The notes under the pieces are model-generated. The model saw nothing but the letters and a program-made list of their open reading frames with translations. It had not been told where the DNA came from and ran no database searches. The position numbers and the translations under genes were made by a program. This document shows, piece after piece, positions 32,660 to 43,765 of a stretch of DNA of 64,000 nt (position 1 is the first letter of the stretch; each line of letters starts with the position of its first letter). This DNA is from Sophora flavescens (taxonomy: Eukaryota > Streptophyta > Magnoliopsida > Fabales > Fabaceae): assembly GCA_030762895.1 (NCBI GenBank), contig CM061070.1, positions 102,100,759 to 102,164,758 of the forward strand, in the 5' to 3' direction.

Positions 32660-35189
32660 TGTGACACCCTTCTACCCCGCATGATAAAGGACATAAAATC
32701 CAAAAGTCAATTAAACAGACATGCATAACCTGAATAAGAATTCAGTGAGTTGTCCATGGGTAGAAAAGTCCCACATGAACCAAGTTTCAACATCGCGGAA
32801 ATAAATAAGTTAAAGCAAATAAACATAATAAAACCCAACCCCGATGTCACATACAGAGCTGGTATAATCCTTCCGTATAACGGAAATACATCTAAACCAA
32901 AAGAATTAAAACATAAAAGCAGGCCCTAACTATGAGTGGCGGCTCCTCAGAGTCACTCCTCTCCGGGCTGCCCGTCATCCTTTGCAAATGTCGTTCAGGC
33001 CAAACACAAGCAACAAACGATGGGGAGTAAGTTCATGTATACATAATCAGCATAGAGGTAGGAAGTAAAGTAAATCATACAAGCATGGCATCAACATAGG
33101 CATATAGTTTTTAGCATGTATCAACGTACATCAACAACAACATCATCGAATATGCTATGCAATGCAAGGCACCAACTACTCCTCTACTCCAACTATGCAT
33201 GTGGATCCAGCAAACTCAAGATGAACGACTTCGGAGTTACATATCCGTATTGGCCAATAAACACCAACACCAGTAGTCCACCTAACCTCGGGTAGACCCT
33301 ATGGATAGCCAACGCACCAAACCATGGATGCCTCATCACGGGGGGCCGCGGTTACTAAACCTTGGGTAACCTACCGTGGTTGACCGGATCGCCTTACTCT
33401 CGGACGATCTCCCCTATGTCGAACATCTCCCAACAACATCTCCAATGAAATGCATGTCAAACAGCAATCAACGGCAAATGCCACCACCACCTCCGCTTGC
33501 ACCAACAAGTACTCGAGACTTAACAATAACGTTGCTTGGGCCAATAAGCACCCAAGACTTAACCATCGACAATCATAACAACAACAACGTTATCTAACAC
33601 ATTATTATGTCAACATATTCATATTAACAACAACATCAACAGCATAATCACAAACCAAACATTATGAACATAAGCATGAATAATCAAATATCCAACAACG
33701 ACCACTAACATGTTATAATCAACAATCACAGCCTCATACGTATTAAAATCATTTAGTAACACATAAATACGGGGTTATGGGGACCCCTTTTACTTTACTC
33801 TAACTCCAAGACTATGTAAACACTACCCTTCTCCCCATACCTGGATTGAAGTTCGCGTTTAAGAAGAAATAAGATCCACTAGGGTCCCTGAGCTTCAAGA
33901 TTCACTTACGAAACACGTTGTGAAAGGCACATTGTAAAGAACTGAAGATCGGTAGCAATTACCACAAAATCCGCCATTGTGTTTGCCTTATATATCACAA
34001 ACCAGACATTATTTTACCAATTTGAACGGTAAGAATAAAGATATACCTTTAATTTATCTTATGCAAAAGTTTCAGCTAGATCCAACGGTTACTGAGCACA
34101 GGATGATCCTCTCAAGTTGACTGGTCTGGAGCTACCCGAGTTGAACTCAAATCAAACTTATAAGATGAATAACTCTCACTATATGGATTAAACAGAAATT
34201 TCCACCATTGGATATGAAGTAATATAAGCCTAGGAACTCTATATGAATTTGGAACAAGATCCAACAGTATATGTAGAAGTAGTGAAGGATTTACCGAAAC
34301 AGTTCCTCCAAGTTTCAAGTTTTTGGCAATGCTTGTTTTGGTCTATAGGTTAAGCTTTCTTATCCCCTCTTTAAGCATCAATAATCATCCGGTATATAAG
34401 ATTATAAACTCTATAAATCTGTCCAAAATTCGTGCTCCTTGGTGGCCTAATTAATATTCCATGGTTGGTGAATGTTCTTGTTTTTGTCTCCCACCAAACT
34501 TTGATTATTGGTTTTTCTTCCATGATGGGCTCCACTAATCCATAAATCACTCCATGCTTTGCTCCACTATGAGTTGTTTTGATGTGTTATCTTATTGTGG
34601 GATGGTTGGTGGAGTTGGTGAGTCAAAAAGAATGAAACAAAAGGCATTGCACTAATTATCCCACCTAATCTTGCACTAATTATGCCATATGATTCCTTCA
34701 CTTTTCACCTAAACCATAAATGATATTTCTGACCAATATTTCGAAATCAATTCAATCCTAACAGATATATCTTCAAATAAGCTTTCCAAGTAGTGCTCAT
34801 ATACTTAATTTGGGTTTGAAATGGGTGAGATAGGCCCAAATTAGTGGAGGTATATCCAAAATCCGCACAAGCTGGCCTGCTCCACAATTGATTATTTTTG
34901 ACAACCTAAGCTTCCGAATTTGATTTATATCTCTTCATTAAAGTTGTAGAAAATTCTCTTATCTTTCCAATTCCACAAATATCACCTATATCGGACATCT
35001 ATAACTCAATATATGACCAAAACGGTGAAACATGTTACTAGGACTCTAAAAGGTTTTAGTCTTTCTAAGGCTAAACTTTCCAAAAATGAACTTAGATGCC
35101 AAGAACAATCTAAAAACCATATTCAAACATATATGTCATATATATATAAATATATTAAGGTTATTTATGAAAGAAAATGGGGTGTTACG
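32660..35189 (-). repeat. 5' LTR of chromovirus 1
   Basis: About 2.53 kb. In plus orientation it runs from TGTGACACCC to GGTGTTACG. It is highly similar to 25544-28036 apart from scattered substitutions and one short indel, so the insertion is fairly recent. Confidence 0.9.
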
Positions 35190-35194
35190 GTTCT

Positions 35195-35638
35195 AAGTTC
35201 AACCCTTGGTGGGGCGGTGATCTCGATCCCCTAATTTTGTATCAGATGAGTACTAGGGAGCAAGGACTGTCTGATAGTCTCTTGGTCGACGCTAGTTCCT
35301 CTAATACGCTAAAAGGAGAGTTACCGGGATTTAGTGAAAAGTGAGTTTCTATCATTGGGTACTCCTCCTTTTATAATAGGATTCCCATCTCTTTTAGAGA
35401 TCTGATTTATCTCTGAAATATCTTTTAGAGATATGATTTATCTCTTAAATATATTTTAGAGATCTGATTCCTTAATTTGATGGATATTATCTCTTTTAAC
35501 CAGATAAGGTTATTTCAGATAATAACAGGATCAATATCTTATCCCTTAATTAAGTAATCTTTAACTTATTATCTTTAACTTCCGGACTGGGCCGGGTATG
35601 CGAGCTCGGTGACCGGGTTTCACTCTTCGGCCAGTACA
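35195..35638 (+). repeat. 3' LTR of the LARD-like element, right part
   Basis: Continues the LTR from AAGTTCAACCC to CAGTACA, followed by the ATACC duplication. It has an extra ~30-bp repeat of the ATATCTTTTAGAGAT motif compared with the 5' LTR. Confidence 0.85.
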
Positions 35639-35784
35639 ATACCTTTTTTTAATTCTATGATTTAGCTACGCATAATATTCAAATTCATATATTATGTTAC
35701 CGGTCCCGTCTCAAATATTATCATATTATATGATCAAGTCGAGTTCAGCTCTCAACAAATGACCCTATCAATATATTAAGATAT

Positions 35785-36216
35785 ATTTTGACTCAGATAA
35801 ATCTGTCCTAACCCATCTTAACAACACCCTTATCTATTAGGAGGCCAGTAAGAGTCCCCCATTTTGACGCCACACCCAAGCTCACAACAATAGTCCTCGC
35901 CCTTACAAAAAAAAAAGAAAAAGAATGCACTAGGACATAACATCGAACCTTCTGCTGAACAACCTTTCCTAATACAGTTGCGTTATTTGGACACAATTTT
36001 AGTGCCGGACACCGTATAAATATACCAATTCGTACCAGGCCCGGTTTTTAAATTCATCAAAAGCACAATTTTACACAGAGGTGTCGGGTATGGTGTCAAA
36101 CATACTTTTCTCTTCCTAATAGAAAAATGAAAGAAAGAAGAAATAAGCTCCAATTAATGAAGAAATTTCCCTTAATGCTGCATAATAATACCTTTCCATG
36201 CTCTTTTCAACTACAG
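35785..36216 (+). other. Last-intron sequence of ABCG-B
   Basis: Follows the homology to 9510-9640 of unit A. It has no gene of its own and ends in the acceptor CAACTACAG before the last exon. Confidence 0.6.
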
Positions 36217-36929
36217 GGACAGTATAAGAATGACATGCTGGGTCTTGAATTTGATTCTTTATTACCTGGGACTCAAAAGTTAGTGGAGAACAAGTCCTAA
36301 CATTGGAATTTGGAGTGCCATTGAATCATGACAAATGGTGGGATTTAACAGCACTGCTTGCCTTATTATCAGTTCACAGATTGCTTCTTAATTTTCTTAG
36401 TACTTCGGTATAACAAAAGACCAAAATCACCAATGCTGTGGTTTTATGCCAAGTAAAGTATGCACTTTGCAAAAACATGTTTACTGAGTAACATGCCATC
36501 TATCTCTTCCAAGAACAAAGAAGCTCCTCATCCGTTATCCTCTCAAGAGGGAGTTATATCCCCAAACTTAGCAATATAATAATGCCTTTTTTTAGGTATA
36601 AATATGATAATGCTTTGATATCAAAAGTGTTGGTATTGTAACATCATTAGTTCACAAACTAATCTTTGTGCACCCTTGATGTAATTGTAAATCAGTAAAT
36701 TATTGTAGTTTAAACAAATAGCATTCAATGAAATTCGCTGCAAATTGGATAGTATTAGAACCTTGGGCTTTGTTTGGATTAGTGGTAAGCGATGTAATGG
36801 AGTGGAATGATATGGAATGAGGTATGGTTCCATTGTTTGGATTTTTAACCCCACTTTTTCTTCCCCCATTCAAATTTGGCAGAATGAGATGGAACGGGTC
36901 CAGCACAGGGGTGAGGCCACTAAAGCTCA

Positions 36930-37870
36930 ACATTAGATTTGCATTTGTCTGCATCAACTTATTATGCTGCCTATATGCTGTTGAGAGCTGCATCATGGTT
37001 ATAGCCTCAATGGCCTAAAGCCTTCAATGTCATTATGGGCATAGGAACAGCAACATGTGTAATAGTAAGTAAATCAAGTTCCCTGCTTCTCAAATATGAA
37101 CATCTTAATAAATTTGTTAATTAATTTAATTAGTGATGGATGAAGATATTTATGATGATGTCCTTCCAGATGTCCAAACCACTACCTGATATTCCAATTT
37201 TCTTTTGGCGTTCATCATGTCATACCTCAGTTTTGTAATTGGGCAGTTCAAGTACAACAAAGCTCAGTGTGTTGGGAATTTTATTGTGAAATCCATCAAC
37301 TCCAAGAGAAATTCTTGGGTGCAGCAAGAGAATTTCTCTACTTTGTACTATTAAATGTGTGCTAAATCAAAATCAGTTTTGTAGGTCATCATTATCTCGA
37401 GATCATTTGTCCTACTTTCCTGTTACATTCTTTGTTCCCATCAATATTAATTTGTCACTTAATAAATAAAATTATAATTCATTAAGACTTATACACATTT
37501 TTAACTTTTGATTGGTAGGGGACATTGAGACACTATATTTTTAGTGCTAAAATTATGTATTATATATTCAGAACAAGAAATTTCTCTTTGCTCTAAGAGC
37601 CCCTAAAAATTTCTCCCAAGGCAAAGCAAAATTATGATCAAAGTAGGACAAAATATGTCCCTTCAACCATTTCCTGATAAAACTGAAAAAATAAATAAGC
37701 TCCAATTGCTAGTACTTAAAAACATTAATAATGAAACTATCACTTCTAATAGGTAAAAATCCGTTGCCATGTTGTTTTCAACTACAGGAGCAGTTAAAAA
37801 ATGACATGCTGGGACTTGAATATGATCCTTTGCTACCCCAGAGCCAAAAGTTACAGTAGAACATGTAACT
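36930..37870 (+). pseudogene. Third ABCG remnant (copy C), three 3' exons
   Basis: Three exon relics are in the right order: about 36938-37062 (FAFVCINLLCCLYAVESCIM, then a TAA after ASMA), about 37147-37250 (IFMMMSFQMSKPLPDIPIFF, then frameshift and stop) and 37788-37870 (EQLKNDMLGLEYDPLLP, then TAG). Everything 5' of the membrane exon is missing, and the last exon breaks off into unrelated T-rich sequence. It is more diverged from copies A and B than they are from each other, so it represents an older duplication. Confidence 0.75.
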
Positions 37871-38090
37871 TTTTTTTTAAAGACTAATGTTATTAAGTTA
37901 AATGTATTTCTCTTTTGTCAGGATTTGAACCCTTCCAACTCTTTAACATCTTATACCCCTAGCTCGAAGTTTCAAACCAATTGAACTAAATGAAAAAGAA
38001 GACTAGCAAGTTGCCCTGGATGAGTGGTTCTCTTTATAAGTGGGTCCATTATAATGTCATCACGCGCTGTTGGAGGAGACGAAGACTTGG

Positions 38091-38101
38091 TTATAAAAAA
38101 A
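38091..38101 (+). promoter_or_regulatory. TATA-box candidate of CNL-B
   Basis: TTATAAAAAA lies about 110 bp before the ATG at 38212, in a promoter block conserved with CNL-A. Confidence 0.5.
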
Positions 38102-38211
38102 AAATTTGACTTGCTTTGGCTGAAGAATCACCGCAAACATCCTATCCCTTGATACTAGTACAACACCTTTCTTATCTCTTCATCTCTCATTTCCTTGTGA
38201 TCATCATTCCC

Positions 38212-40776
38212 ATGGCTGAATCATTCCTCTTCAGCATCGCTGACTCACTTATAGAAAAGCTTGCTTCTGCTGCATATCAAGAAGCTTCTCGAGTCATCGG
38301 TGTCTATGACGATCTGCATGAGTTCAAAAACACCCTCTCATATGTCAAAGCTGTGCTGTTGGATGCTGACCAGAAGAAAGAGCACAACCATGAGCTGTAG
38401 GAATGACTGAGGCAGATCAAACATGTCTTCTCTGATGCCGAAAACTTGCTGGATGAATTAGAGTGTCAAACATTACGAAAGCAAGTGGTGAAAGCTTATG
38501 GTAGCACCAAAACCAAGGTAGGTCACTTCTTCTCAAGTTCTAATTCACTTGTTTTTCGTCATAGGATGGCTAAACAAATTAAAGATATCAGAAAGTGGCT
38601 AGACATGGTTGCAACTGATAGGAAAAAGTTTGGTCTTCAAGAAATTGATCATGTTGATGCACGAGTAGTGGTGCATACTAGAGAAATGACATACTCCACT
38701 GTGAATGATTCAGATGTGATAGGAAGGGAACATGATAAAGAATTGATCATACAGTTCTTGATGCAGCAGAATCCTTGTGATGGTGATCAAAGTCTCTCTG
38801 TTATTCCCATTGTGGGGATGGGAGGCTCGGGTAAAACCACCCTTGCAAAGCTTGTGTACAATGATAAGAGGATAGATGAGTCTTTTCCACTAAAGATGTG
38901 GGTGTGTGTTTCTGATGACTTTGACATTAAGCAACTCATTATTAAAATAATCAATTCTGCTTCCGTTGATGATCATGCTCAAAATTTGAAAGAATTAGAT
39001 ATGCAGCAATTGCAGAATCACCTATGCAATAAACTAGCTGATAACAAGTTTCTACTTGTCTTGGACGACTTATGGAATGAAGATCGTGTTAAATGGGTTG
39101 AGCTGAGGAATTTAATACAAGTGAGTGTGAAAGGAAGTAAAATCCTACTCGCTACACGTAGTCATTCTGTTGCTTCCATGACAGGCACCATTCCATGTCA
39201 CATCTTACAAGGCCTTTCTTCGGAGGATTCATTGTCTCTGTTGGAAAAATGGGCATTTAAAGAAGGAGAAGAGGAAAAGTATCCAGATTTAATAATGGTT
39301 GGGTCAGAAATTGTGAAAAAATGTGGAGGGATTCCTTTAGCAACAAGAACAATAGGGAGTATGCTATTTTCAAAACTTGAGATAGGTGTGTGGGAAGCTA
39401 TTAGGGATAATGAGATTTGGAATTTACCCCAAAAGAAAGATGATATTTTACCTGCACTCAAATTAAGCTATGACCAAATGCCATTCCATTTGAGGCAATG
39501 TTTTGTCATTTTCTCCCTTTATCCAAAGGATTATAAATTTGACAGTTTTGAAATAAGTTCGCTTTGGGCAGCACTAGGTCTCCTTCCATCACCAAACAAG
39601 AATAAAACTTTTGTAGATGTTGCAAATCAATATTTGTATGAGCTAATGTCGAGATCTTTTCTTCAGGATTTTCTCAACTTTGGTACAGGTTATTATTTTC
39701 AAATACATGATTTGGTGGATGATCTTGCTCTCTATGTTGCAAAAGATGAGTGCCTCATGATAAATTCCCCAATTCAAAATATATCTGAGAATATTCAACA
39801 TCTATCTTTCGCTGGAAACAATTTGCTGGCCAAATCTTTCACCCCAAATTATGTAGGTGTGAGAACCATATTGTTTCCTATTGAAGGAGTAGGAGCTAGC
39901 AGTGAAATATTCTTGAATATGTATGTGTCAAGGTACATATTCCTGCAGATTTTAGATTTAAGTGATTCTACATATGAGACTTTGCCTCGGTCCATTGGTA
40001 AGCTGAAACATTTAAGATATCTCAGCCTTGCATGTAATTGCAAAATTAACAAGGTCCCCAATTATATTTGCAAGCTCACAAACTTGCAGGTTTTGGATCT
40101 TTCGGGGTGTATAAAGCTTGAAACATTGCCCAAAGGATTAAGAAACTTGATCTGTCTCCAACAGTTGGTGATAACCACAAAGCAATATGCTTTACCGGAG
40201 AATGAGATTGCAAATCTGATCTCTCTTGAAATTCTAATGATTGAATCTTGTGAGAATCTGGAGTCTTTGTTTGGAGGGATAAAACTTGCTACTCTTAAAT
40301 CATTGCAAATTTCTAATTGTGGGAGTCTAAAGTGTTTGCCACTCGATGTTGACCATTTTCCTCAATTAGAGACTTTGGTAGTTCAAAATTGTGGCAAGTT
40401 GAAATTGTCGGGGGGATATGACGACCGAAAGTCCAACTTGAGGTTAAAAGCAATTGGTCTTTCTTCTTTGCCACAACTGTGGATCTTGCCTCTTTGGGTT
40501 CAAGAATATGCAAACACATTACAATCCTTGTTAATCATAGATTGCGAGAACCTCGTGGTGCTTCCTCCGTGGCTGTCATCTCTGATTTTTCTGAAATCAA
40601 TCGTTATCAGATATTGTCCAAACTTGATGTCTCTCCCGTATGATTTCCATCGCCTTAATGCCCTTGGACATTTGTCAATTGAAGGTTGTCCTCAATTATA
40701 TAGAAAATGTCAGCCGCAAGTTGGAGAGTATTGGCCCAAAATATCTCACATCAAACAGATTATCATCGAGGAATAA
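38212..40776 (+). pseudogene. CC-NBS-LRR (CNL) resistance-gene homologue, copy B, two nonsense codons
   Basis: 854 codons from MAESFLFSIADS to the normal-looking end (SHIKQIIIEE). Two stops interrupt the coiled-coil domain: TAG at 38398-38400 and TGA at 38404-38406, where copy A has CAG and TGG. From 38407 the frame is open to the end. P-loop GMGGSGKTTLAK, kinase-2 LLVLDDLW, RNBS-B GSKILLATRS, CGGIPLA, MHD box as IHDLV, then LRRs. An internal ATG (MDMQQL or the earlier MAKQIKD) could in principle start a protein lacking most of the CC domain. Compared with copy A, the sequence is nearly identical over about 39220-40040 but clearly different in the NB subdomain before it and in the last LRRs. 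Confidence 0.9.
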
Positions 40777-41005
40777 ACCAGAAGATCTAGAGGAAGAGGA
40801 AAAAAAGATGGAGGAAGAACAAAAAAAGATGAAAGCTGATAACTCCGATACATATTGAAGGACTTCCATTTATTAGGCTTCCATAATGTAGATTATTGTT
40901 CTTGAGGACTTTTTTCTATGCGTTTTGAATTATGTATGTGGTATTTTATGGCAATTTTCTAGAAATTGGACTTCGGTAGTTTGTTTCATATTATGTAGCC
41001 CATTA

Positions 41006-42403
41006 TGACATATCTCTTTAATCTTTCCCTTTAGTTTTTTCTTGAAAAGAAGGGCATTTCAATTTTGAGCCTCTTAGTTGTTGATAGCTATGCAGATTGC
41101 TATTTATTTTGTGAAATTTTGATTATGCTAAATTTTCTTTCATTTATGTTGACATCCATATGGTGTTCAAATCGTGTCAAGTTTAAACAGTCTACCTCAT
41201 GATAGCATTACTTGAAATTTGCTGCAAATAAGTTGTTTATGGGTTTAGAACATTAGATATTGAAAACTTTATACCATTTTATCCCAATTCATTTCATTTC
41301 ATCTAATATCATTCCATTCCAATTTACCTACCATAAGTTGTCCAAACATAGGAGGGACGTCTAGGAGAAATCATATTTACCAAGAATGTGGTACATGTTC
41401 CATTTTGGTAGACAGTTTCTCACTTTTTAATATTATTATTTTATCAAGACTTTCTTTTTTTAAAGTAGACTCAATACACACTATGTGGATTAATGAAAGA
41501 ACTCATAACTATATTTTGTTCATTCTTACTATTTTTCAGTATTTGGAAAATAAAAACTCTCAGCTTGATCCTTAAGACATGGATCAAATTAATTAATCCT
41601 TTTTAGGACAGATGTTAGGAATACATTAATCTCTATCAAAGACTATTTTAACCGTGATTTGAGATTCTTAAAGGATTTTTCATTTTTGACAAACTAAATT
41701 GAGAGAGGCATTTTTTTTAGAGATGAACTTGGATATTTACTCAAAAATTATGTAAAAATTCCTAAAACTCTCCTCCATTCCTCCATTCTACGGCAACAGT
41801 GGTTGCAGTTGGCATAGAGGTTGATGCGTAATGGAGGGGATTCATATTTCATGGAAATCTGAAACGGGCTGAAACGCGCCGTTCCATTTTTTCTTCCCCT
41901 TGCTCCATTTTCCCACAATCTCAAAAATCACTGTGATATTAGCGTATTTAGGTGGTGTTTGGTTGTTGGAATTCTTGAGGGGAATTAACAGAGACTAAAT
42001 CTCAATAAATCAACAACAACAAATTGAAGTGCTTCAAGAAGTGTTTGACGAAGAACTTCCATAGTGAAATAAGAAAGAATGAAAATCAACAAGAACCCAT
42101 GGCGACGACGCGAGGGAGAAGGGAGGGGTACGAGGTGATGTGGCGGCGGCGGAGAGACTGCGTTACTGTTAACGGCGTCGTAGAGGTGGAGCCGTGTTCT
42201 GAGGGGCGTCCAAGAGGAATAACAGAGGGAATATACAGTTTTTTCTTTAATTTAATTTTTTATTTTTAAAAATGATGATTTAATATAAACTGTTGGATTA
42301 AATGAATGGTCCTGAACTTTGCTGTAGAGTGGCTGGAGAGAGTAGACAATACGGTTCCCTTGAATTGGAGCTTTCCCCTTTCATTTACTAATTTTATTCA
42401 TTA
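41006..42403. other. Intergenic DNA downstream of the duplicated cluster
   Basis: MITE-like fragments (CCAAACATAGG near 41340, GTGTTTGGTTG near 41955) without clear partner ends. An 81-codon frame at 42024-42269 with an arginine-rich N-terminal part has no recognised domain. Confidence 0.5.
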
Positions 42404-43072
42404 TCTTTTATGTATGAGAATAGTTTTTTAAAACTTATATCAAACATGGAAAACTTTTATTCTCATACTCACGTTCTCGAAAATATTAAAATAACACTTG
42501 TATCAAACGCTATCTTACTTCTTTATTTTGTGGAAGCTGCATTGTGGTGATTTTTTTATTAGGGGTGGAGCTTTCATGCGGGAGAAAGATATCCACTTCG
42601 TGAAGTAGCATATTTGAGTTTTTTGAAATATGTCGACTAGTACATATTAGTTGGTTGGGTTTTCTATATTTGTAAGTCGATGTTTTAAATATTTGTAAGT
42701 ATATGACATTCATTGTAACATGTTTTAAATACCATTCATTCACTACTTTTATTTCTAAGCATCTTTTATGTCTAGGAATAGTTTTTTAAAACTTATACCA
42801 AATATGAGAAACTTTTATTCTCATGCTCATATTCTCGGGAATATTAAAATAAAACTTGTACCAAACACTACCTAATCTCTTTATTTGGTGGAAGGTGAGT
42901 TGTGGTGATTTTTTATTAGGGGAGGAGCTTTCATGACGGAGAAAGATACCCACATCGTGAAGTCGTACATTTGAGTTCTTTGAGATATCTCGACTAGTAC
43001 CTCGTTTGTTGGTTGGGCTTTCTATATTTGTAAGTAGATGATACTCATTGTGACATGTTTTAAATATGCTAA
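42404..43072. repeat. Tandem duplication, two copies of about 0.36 kb
   Basis: Copy 1 (42404-42761) and copy 2 (42762-43072) both start TCTTTTATGT and share CTTTTATTCTCAT, GGAGCTTTCATG and CTCGACTAGTAC or close variants in the same order. They differ by many substitutions and small gaps, so the duplication is not recent. Non-coding. Confidence 0.8.
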
Positions 43073-43765
43073 AATATACTTTTTGATCTCTTTTCTTATT
43101 TTTTTTATTCTGATTAAAACCCTTTTATTTTAAAAAAATTATTTTAGTCCTTTAACTATCAAACATTACGGGTGTTCATATTCAGACCAATTGAAAAAAA
43201 AAAACAAAAAAATGATCAAAAAAACTGAACAAAATTAATGTTCATTGGATTTTTTGTGGACATTTTCTTGTAAAAAAATGATTGGATCGAAAAGTTTTCG
43301 GATTTTTTTTTGAAACCGAACGAAACCAAACCTAACCATATATATATAATTTAATATATGTTTATTATATGTTTTACATTGTTACTTTTTTTATAAGCTA
43401 TACATTATTGCTTTTTTATTTATTAGTTTTCTTCCTAATAATATTTATTAGTTTGATGTGATGTAATTTTCTACTATTTTTAATATATCAAACATAAAAT
43501 TGATCCTTGTTAGCTCGTGTCATTTTATTTTTTTAGTATGTTATATGTTATATATCTATTAATGTTATTTAGTCTTATTTTAATTTTTATTTATTTTGTT
43601 GGTAAAAACCGAATCTAATACAATTCAAACCACTTTTAATCAGATTGAATTAATTTTTTTTTTAATTTGATATAAGGATCATTCCAATTCAATCCATTTT
43701 GTTTTGGAGGCCATTTTTTATGTATTTTGAAACCCTGTCCATTTTGCAGCTATAGAGAAACTAGT
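43073..43765. other. AT-rich intergenic DNA
   Basis: No gene or bounded repeat seen. Confidence 0.6.

Larger units (their letters stand above)
25544..35189 (-). mobile_element. Ty3/gypsy chromovirus 1 (Del/Tekay-like), minus strand, defective
   Basis: A 9.6-kb element inserted in the 3' LTR of the LARD-like element. The 5-bp target duplication GTTCT lies at 25539-25543 and 35190-35194. On the minus strand the order is LTR, tRNA-iMet primer site, gag, protease, RT, RNase H, integrase, chromodomain-like tail, polypurine tract, LTR. Domain order and the long LTR fit the Del/Tekay clade. Several stops and frameshifts and a substituted integrase residue make it inactive. Confidence 0.92.
19430..35638 (+). 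mobile_element. Non-autonomous LTR retrotransposon (LARD-like) carrying a nested chromovirus
   Basis: The element begins TGTTCCTGTCGAGATC and ends CAGTACA, with a 5-bp target duplication ATACC at 19425-19429 and 35639-35643. The empty site is seen in unit A near 9505. Without the nested element it is about 6.6 kb with LTRs of about 0.56-0.59 kb. No protease, RT or integrase frames were found. The internal part holds GAGCTCGG-rich repeats, a coiled-coil ORF and an antisense phosphofructokinase fragment. A purine-rich tract (CGGTGGGGGCCAAA) sits before the 3' LTR, which sets the orientation. No convincing primer-binding site follows the 5' LTR. Confidence 0.85.
13021..36456 (+). pseudogene. ABCG half-size transporter pseudogene, copy B, split by 16 kb of nested retrotransposons
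   Basis: Nine exons can be traced: 13021-13187 (intact Walker A GPSGCGKTTLL), 15614-15693, 16024-16458 (signature and Walker B, then FDDLLLLSSGETVYFGEAKM), about 16549-16672 (GFPCPIRRNPSDHF), about 16770-16896 (AEIRAILIGSYKCSEL), 17207-17491 (TWWKQLLTVTQRSFVNMSRD and first helix), 17679-17951, 18038-18145, and the last at 36217-36456 (QYKNDMLGLEFD to SPMLWFYAK, stop TAA). Lesions: one G is missing after the first ATG (13021), so only the ATG at 13040 stays in frame; the exon 4 acceptor is not canonical; TGA at 17844-17846 interrupts a membrane exon where copy A has TGC; the last exon has two frameshifts. The last intron holds the nested insertion at 19430-35638. Family: ABCG12/ABCG15-like lipid exporter. 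Confidence 0.88.
12636..41005. repeat. Tandem segmental duplication, unit B
   Basis: This is the second unit, homologous to 5054-12635 but expanded by a LINE fragment (13652-14996), a 16.2-kb nested LTR insertion (19430-35638), and retention of the last ABCG exon and a third ABCG remnant. It ends at 41005, where homology to the 3' flank of CNL-A stops. Confidence 0.85.

Noticed and set aside
42024..42269. 81-codon ORF with an arginine-rich stretch
   Set aside because: No recognised domain and no homologous frame nearby. It is likely chance, in MITE-like sequence.
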